A stretch of 64,000 bases of DNA, from contig NZ_RKKU01000018.1 in the NCBI RefSeq assembly GCF_003797945.1, positions 23,288 to 87,287 on the forward strand. Reading direction: 5' to 3'. Below, piece by piece: positions 52,630 through 60,314 of the stretch. Made by a program: the position numbers and the translations under genes. Position 1 is the stretch's first letter; every line of letters begins with the position of its first letter. Origin of the DNA: Pseudomonas neustonica. Its GTDB lineage: Bacteria; Pseudomonadota; Gammaproteobacteria; Pseudomonadales; Pseudomonadaceae. The notes under the pieces are model-generated. The model saw only the letters and a list, made by a program, of their open reading frames with translations, was not told the origin of the DNA and did not search any database.

Positions 52630-54515
52630 TGTTGATCCTCATAAATTGCTCGCTGGTTATCAGTGCGCGGCTTGTTCGGTAAAAAGCCCCACCGGGCATT
52701 CCAGTTAGCGGAAGCATGTATATAGCGGCCATGTAGATAGTGCCTTTCGCTGTCGCTCAAAACTGCATTTTGGCCAGCCATTGCCGCCGAAATGACTTTG
52801 GAAGCAATTGGCTGCAGATCATTGGGGATAGAGAAACGCCTATCGTGCTCGTTGAGAGTGTCGAACGGTACACCTCCATCAACGGCTTTGGTGTGCATTA
52901 CGCGCAGCGAGACCCTCGATAGCTCGCCCCGCACCAGTCGATCCATACTTAACATCAGCAAGACATCCCCCTCGGAGCCTTGTCCTGTCGTTCTGTGGTT
53001 ACTCGGCAGCAGTTTAAGTTCTTGCTTAATGAAGCGCCCATTACCCGGCAGACCTTTAGCTCGAAACGCTGCCTCCGCTGCTTCACGTTGCTGCCACGCA
53101 ATTGAGGCTTGTAGGCGCGCCCTATCAAGACCGGTTAATGAGTAGTAACTCCCGCGCACCAATTTCGGCCTACCTAGCAATACCCTCTCCCGCATGACAC
53201 TAGGGTACCCGCCACCTAAATTGGAGTGCACGCCAGGCAAAACCAGTTCTTCGTGATACTTCGTGTTAACCCGATTCAAGCTGAAGTTATGCCGACACTC
53301 ATCAGCGGCGGTAAGGTGCACTACTTGCTTGGCGCAAGCGCGGGCAAGATACAAATTAACTCCGGGGTTTTTGGCGTCACCAACACTCATATGGCCGCGC
53401 GCAGGGTCGCCAATCGCAGCCACGGTATCGAATAAGCCAATAAAGTTGATGCTGGAGTGGGACGACCATTTAAAGTCAGCAACAAACGTTGGGAGCGAGC
53501 TACTAATATGGCGAGACATAACGCCGCCATCTGCCGACAACACCTCATTCGCGAAGTGCCTAGCCGCAGCTGCGCCACGACTAAAACCAAAAATATCGAA
53601 TTGAACTTTTTCAATCAGAACATCAGGGTTGTGATCCAACAACTCTCGCAACTTCTTAATAAAAACCTCAGGACTTTGTTTCACTCTTGCTAAAACACCC
53701 GTTTCACCTTGCCCAAAGGCATATCCAGCAAGGGAATCATCCCCGCCGCTCAAGGTTCCAATTCCGTCGATGTAAACTTTAATACTTGCCTCTTGAGCAT
53801 CAGGATTTATCTGCATATCCGCCTGATCCATATACAAGTCATACAGCAAAGCGACATTGCTCGCTTCGTTGCCAAAGCTGTTATCTGGCCTAGACTCAAA
53901 ACGCCCATCTTCGGTGAAGTCTGAATAGCCTTCCGCCTCACAAAACTTACGGATAGCTTCCAAGGTCGGTTGGCCAAACTGATTCAGATCCTCCTGCCTA
54001 CACTGCGCCGTAAACGCAGCATTATTCATATTGTTAAGGGTGCCATCGAAAAACATACCCACCCGCAGCGTGATGCGCTGTTGCAGCGGCAGCTCTTGCT
54101 CGTCTTCTTCCTCTTCGTCCTCGACCGAGAAAGGAACGCCGTCATCAAAAGTGCTTTGCCGCAGCGCCTGCGTAGGCTCGGCAGAGCCCGGCACAAAGTA
54201 ACGGCCACTATTGGAATCGCCACCAGAGTCACCCTGTACAGCGCCACCAATAATCACAGTTCCTGAACCGCCGATAACCACATCACCATGACTACCGGTG
54301 CTACCCAGCACAGCGGCAGGTCGACCGTTTATTAACACATTAGGGATGACCTGCCCGACTAAGGCGCTGCCACAGGCGGTGCTGTCACCCAGGCGTGCCG
54401 CAGGCTGGCCATCGAATAGCACATCGGCTGAGCCGGTAGCGATGTTATTACTGCCGTGCCCGCTCTGCGGACACTGTGTGGGATCGCCCAAACGGGCGGC
54501 GGGTTTGCCTGACAT
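52626..54515 (-). CDS. Type VI secretion PAAR-Tle1 (DUF2235) phospholipase effector
   Basis: Spike-loaded antibacterial lipase. 629 residues: PAAR domain at about 1-95 with repeated MSGKPAARLGDPTQ, GQPAARLGDST and NGRPAAVLGS units; acidic linker VEDEEEEDEQ at 131-140; DUF2235/Tle1 lipase from about 148 (LRVGMFFDGTLNN) with nucleophile S312 in FGFSRGAAAAR, LFDTVAAIGDP near 361-371 and PGVHSNLGGGY at 427-437. In most relatives the last motif reads HSD; here it is HSN, which may affect activity. AAAGGAG precedes the ATG by seven bases. No secretion-system structural genes are in the window. Visible base composition is poorer in G+C than the flanking core genes. Confidence 0.85.
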   Translation of the reverse strand: MSGKPAARLGDPTQCPQSGHGSNNIATGSADVLFDGQPAARLGDSTACGSALVGQVIPNVLINGRPAAVLGSTGSHGDVVIGGSGTVIIGGAVQGDSGGDSNSGRYFVPGSAEPTQALRQSTFDDGVPFSVEDEEEEDEQELPLQQRITLRVGMFFDGTLNNMNNAAFTAQCRQEDLNQFGQPTLEAIRKFCEAEGYSDFTEDGRFESRPDNSFGNEASNVALLYDLYMDQADMQINPDAQEASIKVYIDGIGTLSGGDDSLAGYAFGQGETGVLARVKQSPEVFIKKLRELLDHNPDVLIEKVQFDIFGFSRGAAAARHFANEVLSADGGVMSRHISSSLPTFVADFKWSSHSSINFIGLFDTVAAIGDPARGHMSVGDAKNPGVNLYLARACAKQVVHLTAADECRHNFSLNRVNTKYHEELVLPGVHSNLGGGYPSVMRERVLLGRPKLVRGSYYSLTGLDRARLQASIAWQQREAAEAAFRAKGLPGNGRFIKQELKLLPSNHRTTGQGSEGDVLLMLSMDRLVRGELSRVSLRVMHTKAVDGGVPFDTLNEHDRRFSIPNDLQPIASKVISAAMAGQNAVLSDSERHYLHGRYIHASANWNARWGFLPNKPRTDNQRAIYEDQQ

Positions 54516-54667
54516 GCCAAGCTCCTTTGGCTGTTATCACTCCTGTGAACCTTGGATGCTATGAACACAAAAACTCAAAGGCAACGGTGCAGCAGGCGGG
54601 ATGTGACCCAGTGCAATTTCGGCAGGAGAATTAGCAGGACTTGGAACGATAGACAAAGCGCAGAAAC

Positions 54668-54699
54668 GCAAAAGGCCCATCCGAAGATGAGCCTTTTGC
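54668..54699 (-). terminator. Terminator of the former tRNA-Thr gene
   Basis: On the minus strand GCAAAAGGC-T-CATC, tetraloop TTCG, GATG-G-GCCTTTTGC: a 14-pair stem with one T-G wobble and a stable TTCG loop, with TTTT and TTTC around the end. It lies 11 bases beyond the CCA end of the tRNA fragment, so it is the host terminator that once ended the intact tRNA. Confidence 0.8.
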
Positions 54700-54709
54700 A
54701 TTAAAACTA

Positions 54710-54757
54710 TGGTGCCGGCACCAAGAGTCGAACTCGGGACCTACTGATTACAAGTCA
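54710..54757 (-). other. Attachment-site scar: 3' 48 bases of tRNA-Thr(UGU)
   Basis: The minus strand reads from within the anticodon stem (TGACTTGTAATCAGTAGG, anticodon TGT) through a complete T-arm (GTTCGACTC) and acceptor 3' strand to CCA. The 5' half of the tRNA is missing: sequence at 54758 onward has no match to it. This is the duplicate core left when an element integrates in a tRNA gene. Its 3' side faces host DNA (lower coordinates) and its 5' side faces the phage genes, so the element lies to the right and the intact tRNA should be at its far end. It is not a functional tRNA. Confidence 0.85.
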
Positions 54758-54916
54758 ACCCTATAAAGCTTATGCATCAGTAGCTTAAATAAACAATTTG
54801 TACGCGTTACACCCTCTGCACACCGCGTATTGAGCGCATCCTAAAACGCAATGTACGCGGATTATCACCTGCACCGCCCTCCTCCTTTGGCCGTCCTGGC
54901 CGTGTTACTTCATCCC

Positions 54917-55450
54917 TCAGTTTGTTGATACCAACCGCGCCCAATTCTGCAGCGCAGTGAGCCGCGAGCGGCACTCATCGGCCCGCGACGTCACTCTGAC
55001 AAGGCTTGCCGCAATTGCTGGGTGTATGTCTGCTCTGGCTCCGGCTCCATTGTCCACGCCGGTGGCAGCGCCACTGCTGGGCACTCCACCGGCACCGGCT
55101 GCAGGGTTGGTGATACGGACTGACAACCGCTGCTCAGCAGCAGCAAGCTCAACAGCAAGCTGGTTATTGTCTTGTTGTACATCGGTCATCTCCGCGTAGT
55201 GTTTGTTATCCAGCTCGCTGAGCTGCTGCTGCAGCTCATTAGCGCGCTGTTGTTGGCGTTGCAACTGGCCGGCAGCAGCGCGGGTAATCTCGCCTAGGGC
55301 ATGAGCGTGAAGGCTATCAGCGGTCGCAAGTGCTGCTGCCCCCTTGGCCGCTTGCCATTGCCAACCGGCAGCGAAGCCGCCACCAATCAGCGCAGCGACA
55401 AGGACGAGTACTCCGAGGATTTGCCCAACCAACTTGTATTTAGTCAGCAC
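54917..55450 (-). CDS. Phage lysis inner-membrane spanin (Rz-like)
   Basis: 177 residues with an N-terminal transmembrane anchor (ILGVLVLVAALIGGGFAAGW at about 11-30) and a long Gln/Ala/Glu-rich coiled-coil periplasmic part, the Rz layout. Acts with Rz1 to fuse inner and outer membranes at the end of lysis. It starts inside the end of the endolysin gene (11-base overlap) and contains the whole rz1 frame. Confidence 0.85.
   Translation of the reverse strand: MLTKYKLVGQILGVLVLVAALIGGGFAAGWQWQAAKGAAALATADSLHAHALGEITRAAAGQLQRQQQRANELQQQLSELDNKHYAEMTDVQQDNNQLAVELAAAEQRLSVRITNPAAGAGGVPSSGAATGVDNGAGARADIHPAIAASLVRVTSRADECRSRLTALQNWARLVSTN
54991..55182 (-). CDS. Phage lysis outer-membrane spanin lipoprotein (Rz1-like), nested in Rz
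   Basis: 63 residues in a different frame, entirely inside the Rz gene. Signal peptide MYNKTITSLLLSLLLLSSGC with lipobox SSGC (C20), and a proline-rich mature part (PTLQPVPVECPAVALPP), both hallmarks of Rz1. Nested rz/rz1 pairs are common in phages of gram-negatives. Confidence 0.85.
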   Translation of the reverse strand: MYNKTITSLLLSLLLLSSGCQSVSPTLQPVPVECPAVALPPAWTMEPEPEQTYTQQLRQALSE

Positions 55451-55934
55451 TCAGCACCTCCAGCGCATGCGCGTAAAGCGCTGGCCACGTCTCCGGATGC
55501 GGCTTGCCCGGCCGCCAGATCCCGCTGTAGCAATCCCACGCCTGTTGCATCTCACCAATCGCGGGCAACGGGTGCGGATCCGTCCAAAGCATCAACCTGG
55601 CTGCTCCTGCTGCCAGCACGTCGTCATGCTCCAGCCTGGCGTAGATCGCGAAAGGGTCGAACGCAACTCCGCGCGCATCACACAGCCGCCGGAGATGGAC
55701 GCGGCTGGCGTGATGCAGGAAAACACCCCATACACCGCCGCGGCTGGATTGCGTGCCTTGCTCAAATTGCCAAAAACCACGCGCTGGCCCACGGATCTGG
55801 CGGCGATAGGTAAAGCGAGACTCCTGCAGCCCGATGGCCAGCAACATGACTTCTGCCTCGGGGCTACTCATTTTCGCAGGCAGCAGCGTAAACGCCGGAG
55901 CGATAGCCTCGGCGCGGACAATGGTTAAGGACAT
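55440..55934 (-). CDS. Putative phage endolysin (lysozyme/transglycosylase-like)
   Basis: 164 residues, no signal peptide. GLQESRFTYRRQ holds a glutamate placed as in transglycosylase-type lysozymes, followed by GPARGFWQFEQG. The position directly before Rz/Rz1 supports a lysis role. TGGAG is eight bases before the ATG. No holin gene was recognised beside it. The enzyme class is inferred. Confidence 0.65.
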   Translation of the reverse strand: MSLTIVRAEAIAPAFTLLPAKMSSPEAEVMLLAIGLQESRFTYRRQIRGPARGFWQFEQGTQSSRGGVWGVFLHHASRVHLRRLCDARGVAFDPFAIYARLEHDDVLAAGAARLMLWTDPHPLPAIGEMQQAWDCYSGIWRPGKPHPETWPALYAHALEVLSAD

Positions 55935-55950
55935 TGTTTTCTCCAGAAGT

Positions 55951-55973
55951 GAAAAAGCCCGGATGAGCGGGCT
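55951..55973 (-). terminator. Intrinsic terminator-like hairpin just before the endolysin gene
   Basis: Stem AGCCCG/CGGGCT with a six-base loop, followed on the minus strand by TTTTTCAC, 17 bases before the endolysin start. It would stop transcription arriving from the structural genes, or antisense transcripts, unless antitermination operates. Confidence 0.65.
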
Positions 55974-55985
55974 GCGATAAATGGC

Positions 55986-56013
55986 TTGTCACAAAGCACG
56001 TTTCTGCTAGTGT
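55986..56013 (+). promoter_or_regulatory. Candidate promoter of the GrlR-like cargo gene
   Basis: TTGTCA (55986) and TAGTGT (56008) separated by 16 bases, with TGC directly before the -10 (extended -10). 32 bases before the start codon. Confidence 0.5.
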
Positions 56014-56045
56014 CGAGGATCAACACTCAAAGATCAGGGAAGCCC

Positions 56046-56375
56046 ATGGACAATGGAATTTACGAAGTCAATTTCCGCGCCTCTACACAAGATTTTGGTA
56101 GCGGCCTTATCGTCATCAAAGATGGGTCTGTAAACGGAGGTGATGCCCACTTTCTTTATCGCGGAACTCTCACCGGAACAGATGCGGGTGTAACTGCGAG
56201 TATTTCTGTAGAGCAATGGAAAGCAGGTAATCGCTCAGTGGTGGGCATTACCAACTACAAGGTGGAATTTAAGGGAACCATTGCGAACGGCCAGCTGAAG
56301 CTGAGCGGCAACGTGACGGATCATCCTCAGTTAGCGCTGACAGTAACTGGACGAAAGGTTGCCGAGGCGGCATAA
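56046..56375 (+). CDS. GrlR-like small protein, prophage cargo gene (moron)
   Basis: 109 residues opening MDNGIYEVNFRASTQDFGSG and containing LIVIKDGSVNGGDAHFLYRG, the pattern of the GrlR family (beta-barrel regulators named for the type III secretion repressor of pathogenic E. coli and also found in many prophages). ATG 56046 has AGGGAAG four bases upstream; a longer frame from 55986 runs over the promoter and is rejected. It is the only gene on the plus strand in the prophage and has its own promoter, the usual layout of a gene expressed in the lysogen. Its target is unknown. Confidence 0.75.
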   Translation: MDNGIYEVNFRASTQDFGSGLIVIKDGSVNGGDAHFLYRGTLTGTDAGVTASISVEQWKAGNRSVVGITNYKVEFKGTIANGQLKLSGNVTDHPQLALTVTGRKVAEAA

Positions 56376-56444
56376 GCCAACCCAAGTAATAAGCGGGGAC
56401 GATTGACCGTAGGGCTGTCATTCTTTCCCGCTTCCACTTACTAC

Positions 56445-56681
56445 TCACACCTCTACGTCATACTGCGGCAAGTTCGGCGCTTGGCCGGTTATTTTGCCGT
56501 CCACGACAAACGCCTTTTGCCCCACCCCTACACTGGTGCCTTGCACCATAACGGCCACGCCATTGCGCAGAGTGAGGGTTGTTGTACCGGCGCTGGTGTT
56601 AATGCCTGCGACGGTACCAACGGTGCGTTCACCGCCGGGCAGCAGGCCGATGAAGCGCTTCCAGGGGTTTACCGTTGCCAT
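56445..56681 (-). CDS. Small phage structural or assembly protein, unknown function
   Basis: 78 residues (MATVNPWKRFIGLLPGGERT...), rich in Gly/Val/Thr and mostly beta in appearance, with no membrane segment. Its start shares one base with the stop of the preceding structural gene, so it belongs to the same late operon. 64 bases downstream of its stop the cargo gene ends on the other strand. I do not recognise a named family. Confidence 0.7.
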   Translation of the reverse strand: MATVNPWKRFIGLLPGGERTVGTVAGINTSAGTTTLTLRNGVAVMVQGTSVGVGQKAFVVDGKITGQAPNLPQYDVEV

Positions 56682-58444
56682 CAGGCGCCCTCTCTGTGAT
56701 GCCGCTCTAATCGCAGCGTTTGCTTAACCCGGCTTGCACCAACGCCTTCAGCGGTGATCTCTGTGCTCAGGCACAGGCCGCGCCAGGTTTCGTCAACGTC
56801 GCGCACTTCGCACAGCTGCGCAGGCGTCACCAAGCCAGGTGCGGTGGCTTCCAGGAAGAGCGGCAAGTCTAGGGTGACCACCTCCTGATCGCCCCCTTTG
56901 CACAGCTCGGCAGTACCCCTGCTGCGCGCCGGATCTGTGCCGGTCATCCAGTCTGTGAATACGTCCGGCGCTGGGTTATCCCCGGCGGTACCGGCGCGGC
57001 GCACATCGACCGAAACACCGTAATTGGTGCCGCTCACATAGCAGCTATTCCACTCCGGCAGCGGCTGCCATTCGCTGCCCCAATCGCTGACGATGGCCGC
57101 CGGGATAATGCGATCCATGATTGCGCTGGACCACTGCCAGACCGGAGCGCGATAGCGCGGCAGAATGGTTAGAACGTCATCAGCCAGTGCAGGGCTGACC
57201 ACACCACCCGCCGTCTCTGCCAAGGCCGCAATCACCTGCATTGGCGTTTGGGCCTGATAGCTAAAAGCACCCGCCGGCATCGTCCAGTCCGGTGGGCCAA
57301 GCTGCCAGGTATCCCACTCAAGCGTAAAGCCGGTATTGATCAGCTCATTGCTGGCGGCCAGCTCTGCATTGATCGCAGCCGTGTTCACTTGGCTACGCGC
57401 CGGTGCGTAAGGGGCGGCCAGCAGCTGCGTGCGGCTTGCGCCGGTGAGGGTGTAGCGCTCATCTGCCAACTTGCCGGTGCCGCTGTAGCGCTCGATCAGA
57501 AACACCCACACGTGACCATTGATGGTCACTTCCACTTGCTTAGGGCCTGCAGCGTCTGGCCGCACCTGGTTGAGCGATGTGCGCCCAAACAGCTGGGCCG
57601 ATAGTGTCCAGGCGAATGAATCAATATCGCGGCCAATACGGATACCAGTCATATCCAGCGGCACGCGGTCAGGCAGCACAACAACGCTCACGCTGTTTGC
57701 AATCATGTAGGTCTCCAGAATGTCGGGCTCTGCAGGGGGCGGCACGATAACCGTGATAGGGCCTTGATAGTCGGGGTATTCAATGCCGGTCGGTACCGGA
57801 TCGAGCGCTCGCGCTCTACCCCACAACAGATGCAAGAACCGATTGACGCTACGCGCCTTGTTGATGCTGATTGTCGTGCCGCTGTCTACCGGCTGAATCA
57901 CTCGCGCTGCCGGCTCATAGCGAAAATCAAAAAACACATTTGGCGCGGTGCTGGGTGCATAACGCTGACCGCCAAAGCTAAACGCCAGCAGGCCAGTGCC
58001 AGGCACATACAAGCTGCGTTCACGCTCCAGCGCGGCATCGTAGCGAGGACCATGTTCATCACTGCGTTGATAGCGCGGAGACGTATCAGCGTCTTTGCGC
58101 GCCGGCTTCGGGTTGTACGTCAGCATGATGCGCAGGTCGGTGCGCTCAATGCTCATATCCCACGCACCGCGCAGCCCTGCATCTTTCACCGGCACAGCCC
58201 CATAGGGACTAGCCGCGCTGTGGTCACGGTTGTCACTCTCGCTCCAAGCAAGCTGCTTGTTGTCATCCTTGGCATCGAGCGCAGACCAGCCCAAAGCTGC
58301 CTCACGGCTCACCTGCTCGGCTGACTCCCAGCCACTTGCAACTGCCGCTTGAGCAGCGCGCATACCAGACCAGGGCGAGTGAATTACGCGCGCACTGGTA
58401 CGCCGCGCGCGGCTCCAGCCGGCACGGATATCAGTTGTTAGCAT
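56681..58444 (-). CDS. Phage structural protein, probably tail, unknown function
   Basis: 587 residues starting MLTTDIRAGWSRARRTS; ATG 58444 shares one base with the stop of the upstream gene. A frame extension to 58522 is open but overlaps that gene. Middle region (WDMSIERTDLRIMLTYNPKP, FAWTLSAQLFGRTSL, MTGIRIGRDIDSF) and the C-terminal VDETWRGLCLSTEITAEG resemble tail tip or hub proteins of siphoviruses. No catalytic motif seen. Called structural from size, beta-rich character and position. Confidence 0.75.
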   Translation of the reverse strand: MLTTDIRAGWSRARRTSARVIHSPWSGMRAAQAAVASGWESAEQVSREAALGWSALDAKDDNKQLAWSESDNRDHSAASPYGAVPVKDAGLRGAWDMSIERTDLRIMLTYNPKPARKDADTSPRYQRSDEHGPRYDAALERERSLYVPGTGLLAFSFGGQRYAPSTAPNVFFDFRYEPAARVIQPVDSGTTISINKARSVNRFLHLLWGRARALDPVPTGIEYPDYQGPITVIVPPPAEPDILETYMIANSVSVVVLPDRVPLDMTGIRIGRDIDSFAWTLSAQLFGRTSLNQVRPDAAGPKQVEVTINGHVWVFLIERYSGTGKLADERYTLTGASRTQLLAAPYAPARSQVNTAAINAELAASNELINTGFTLEWDTWQLGPPDWTMPAGAFSYQAQTPMQVIAALAETAGGVVSPALADDVLTILPRYRAPVWQWSSAIMDRIIPAAIVSDWGSEWQPLPEWNSCYVSGTNYGVSVDVRRAGTAGDNPAPDVFTDWMTGTDPARSRGTAELCKGGDQEVVTLDLPLFLEATAPGLVTPAQLCEVRDVDETWRGLCLSTEITAEGVGASRVKQTLRLERHHREGA

Positions 58445-59280
58445 CAGGTCATCTCGACAGTTATCGGGCCATGCGCCAAGGGGCGGTAATAGCGCACCGC
58501 CTGCAGGCGCGCAGTACCACACAAGCGGGGCGAGTTATCACCTTCAACGGGCCACCAAACTGGCTCAACCTCCGGTAATGCGCCCGACTCAGTGACGGTA
58601 TAGACCCAACCTCTAAAGCGTGTGGGGCGAACCCTATCCCCCACAGACACATCCAGGCGCGGAACAAAAACAGAGCCAAAATCATCGAGCCCAAGCGCAA
58701 AGTGCGTACCCGTTGTAGTCACCTGCAGATCCAGTGTTGCTAGAGCGTCCTTGTCAGAGTCACCGTAACCAGCAACGCGCCACTGGCCATCATCCATCAG
58801 CTCAACGATAACCACCTTGCGAACGGACGGCACCGCATCCACCGATGCCGCCACATCCACCAACGCAGGCACGGTGGAGACTTGGTTTCCACCGTCCGAC
58901 TCTATGACGTTAAAAAGAAAGGAGTCCGCGCCCTGCTGAATCGTTGGCCAGCGGGTGATACCCATCCGAGGCTCTGAATACTCATAGGCTTGAGCAATGA
59001 CCGTCTGGTATATCTTCGCCCTATCAAACCACTGAGTCTTGGGGCCATACTTTGTGAACAAAGCAAGCATGGTCAGGGTTTCATCAGAGGTCATTGTCAC
59101 CAGGTAGTCAGTTGACGGCTCCCCTTCCCTATTGACCTGAATACTTACAGGCACCCTTGGCAGTTTGGGCCAAGGCACTTGCGCATACCTGGCCGGCGTA
59201 TCCCTCCTGAGCAATCTTGCCGTGAGCTTGGCACGAAACTCACGCCCTAGTTCCGCCACTGGAGCAAAATAGATGTTCAT
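58444..59280 (-). CDS. Phage late protein, unknown function
   Basis: 278 residues (MNIYFAPVAELGREFRAK...). Soluble, beta-rich, with DVSVGDRVRPTRFRGWVYTV near the C-terminus. Overlaps the upstream gene by four bases (ATGA) and the downstream gene by one. Not recognised; likely a tail component by position. Confidence 0.75.
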   Translation of the reverse strand: MNIYFAPVAELGREFRAKLTARLLRRDTPARYAQVPWPKLPRVPVSIQVNREGEPSTDYLVTMTSDETLTMLALFTKYGPKTQWFDRAKIYQTVIAQAYEYSEPRMGITRWPTIQQGADSFLFNVIESDGGNQVSTVPALVDVAASVDAVPSVRKVVIVELMDDGQWRVAGYGDSDKDALATLDLQVTTTGTHFALGLDDFGSVFVPRLDVSVGDRVRPTRFRGWVYTVTESGALPEVEPVWWPVEGDNSPRLCGTARLQAVRYYRPLAHGPITVEMT

Positions 59281-60314
59281 TGCCAGTACTTCTCATCAAG
59301 ACTGACGGTCCAGTGCCCGAAAGAGTTAGGAAATATGTAGAACTCCTCCCCCGCCAAAGACACTGGATTTCTAAGCTCTGAGTAGCTGCCCGACTTGCCC
59401 AGCCTTACCATAAGAGCCGCCGTAGCGTAGTGCGATGTGTACCCCATATAAAACAATCCGGGTATCCAACCCACCGCGCCAGTCCCTGAAAGCCATGCTT
59501 GAACTTGAGTTAGCACAATGTCACTGAGAACGGGATCAGCAGGATTGATTCTATAGCTGTTATTGGTCGCTCCAGGCAGGGGGCTAGCAACCAGAGACGC
59601 TAGCGACCCGGTCTCTGCGATGCCCGTGTAGGGGTTCCTTAAATACGTGTAGCACCCATATATATTGAAGGAGTATCTGGCCGAGCTAATCTGGCTTTCC
59701 GGGTACTCTCCAGCGCCCCCAATGAATGCAGAATTCTGAGGGCCTGAGACTGGCGCTGTTGGCTCTCTTAGCTTCAAATTACCGAAAAAAGTTGACCCCC
59801 CATAGTTACTGGTAGCGGTCATATTGCTGCCGTATCCCGAGTCGTTTGCCTTGGTATAAAAAGAAAAAATGACCTGTGAACCTCGGGCAGCTATTGCCCA
59901 ATAAGCCGGATAAGTATTTGAGTTCCCAAAGTGGAACCAGTGACGATCAGAGTCAGTTGAGTAGTCCGGGGAATGGTTCATTGAACGAACATTAGTACCC
60001 ACAGGAGGGTAAGTCACTGGCTCAGATATAGACTCAGCCATCCATATCTGAGCTTGGTAGTAGTCATAAGCCTTGCTGGTATCGACCGGCATCATAAAGA
60101 TATAGAACACACCGTCAGGGGCCTTCAGAATAAAACCTGTAGGCAAGTCAGCATGAAAAATTGTCCAGCCTTGACCCGGCTTTGCGTCAGAACCATTACC
60201 GTATCCAGTTACTAAACAAGGTACCAAAATATCAAAAGCAGATTGGACTGGCCCCCTAGCAAAAACACCGGGACCGCCTGGATCTTGTGAGGTGTACAAC
60301 GTTGCATTAGCCAT
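59277..60314 (-). CDS. Phage late protein, possible tail fibre or virion surface component
   Basis: 345 residues, rich in Tyr, Ser, Gly and Asn (YYQAQIWMAES, YSFNIYGCYTYLRNPYTG), a composition seen in receptor-contacting virion proteins. The codons are visibly more AT-rich than those of the two flanking genes, which suggests separate descent. Starts one base inside the stop of the 1182-residue gene and overlaps the next by four bases. No family recognised. Confidence 0.75.
   Translation of the reverse strand: MANATLYTSQDPGGPGVFARGPVQSAFDILVPCLVTGYGNGSDAKPGQGWTIFHADLPTGFILKAPDGVFYIFMMPVDTSKAYDYYQAQIWMAESISEPVTYPPVGTNVRSMNHSPDYSTDSDRHWFHFGNSNTYPAYWAIAARGSQVIFSFYTKANDSGYGSNMTATSNYGGSTFFGNLKLREPTAPVSGPQNSAFIGGAGEYPESQISSARYSFNIYGCYTYLRNPYTGIAETGSLASLVASPLPGATNNSYRINPADPVLSDIVLTQVQAWLSGTGAVGWIPGLFYMGYTSHYATAALMVRLGKSGSYSELRNPVSLAGEEFYIFPNSFGHWTVSLDEKYWQ

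Noticed and set aside
54710..54757. Functional tRNA gene
   Set aside because: The D-arm and 5' acceptor strand are missing; only the 3' half matches tRNA-Thr.
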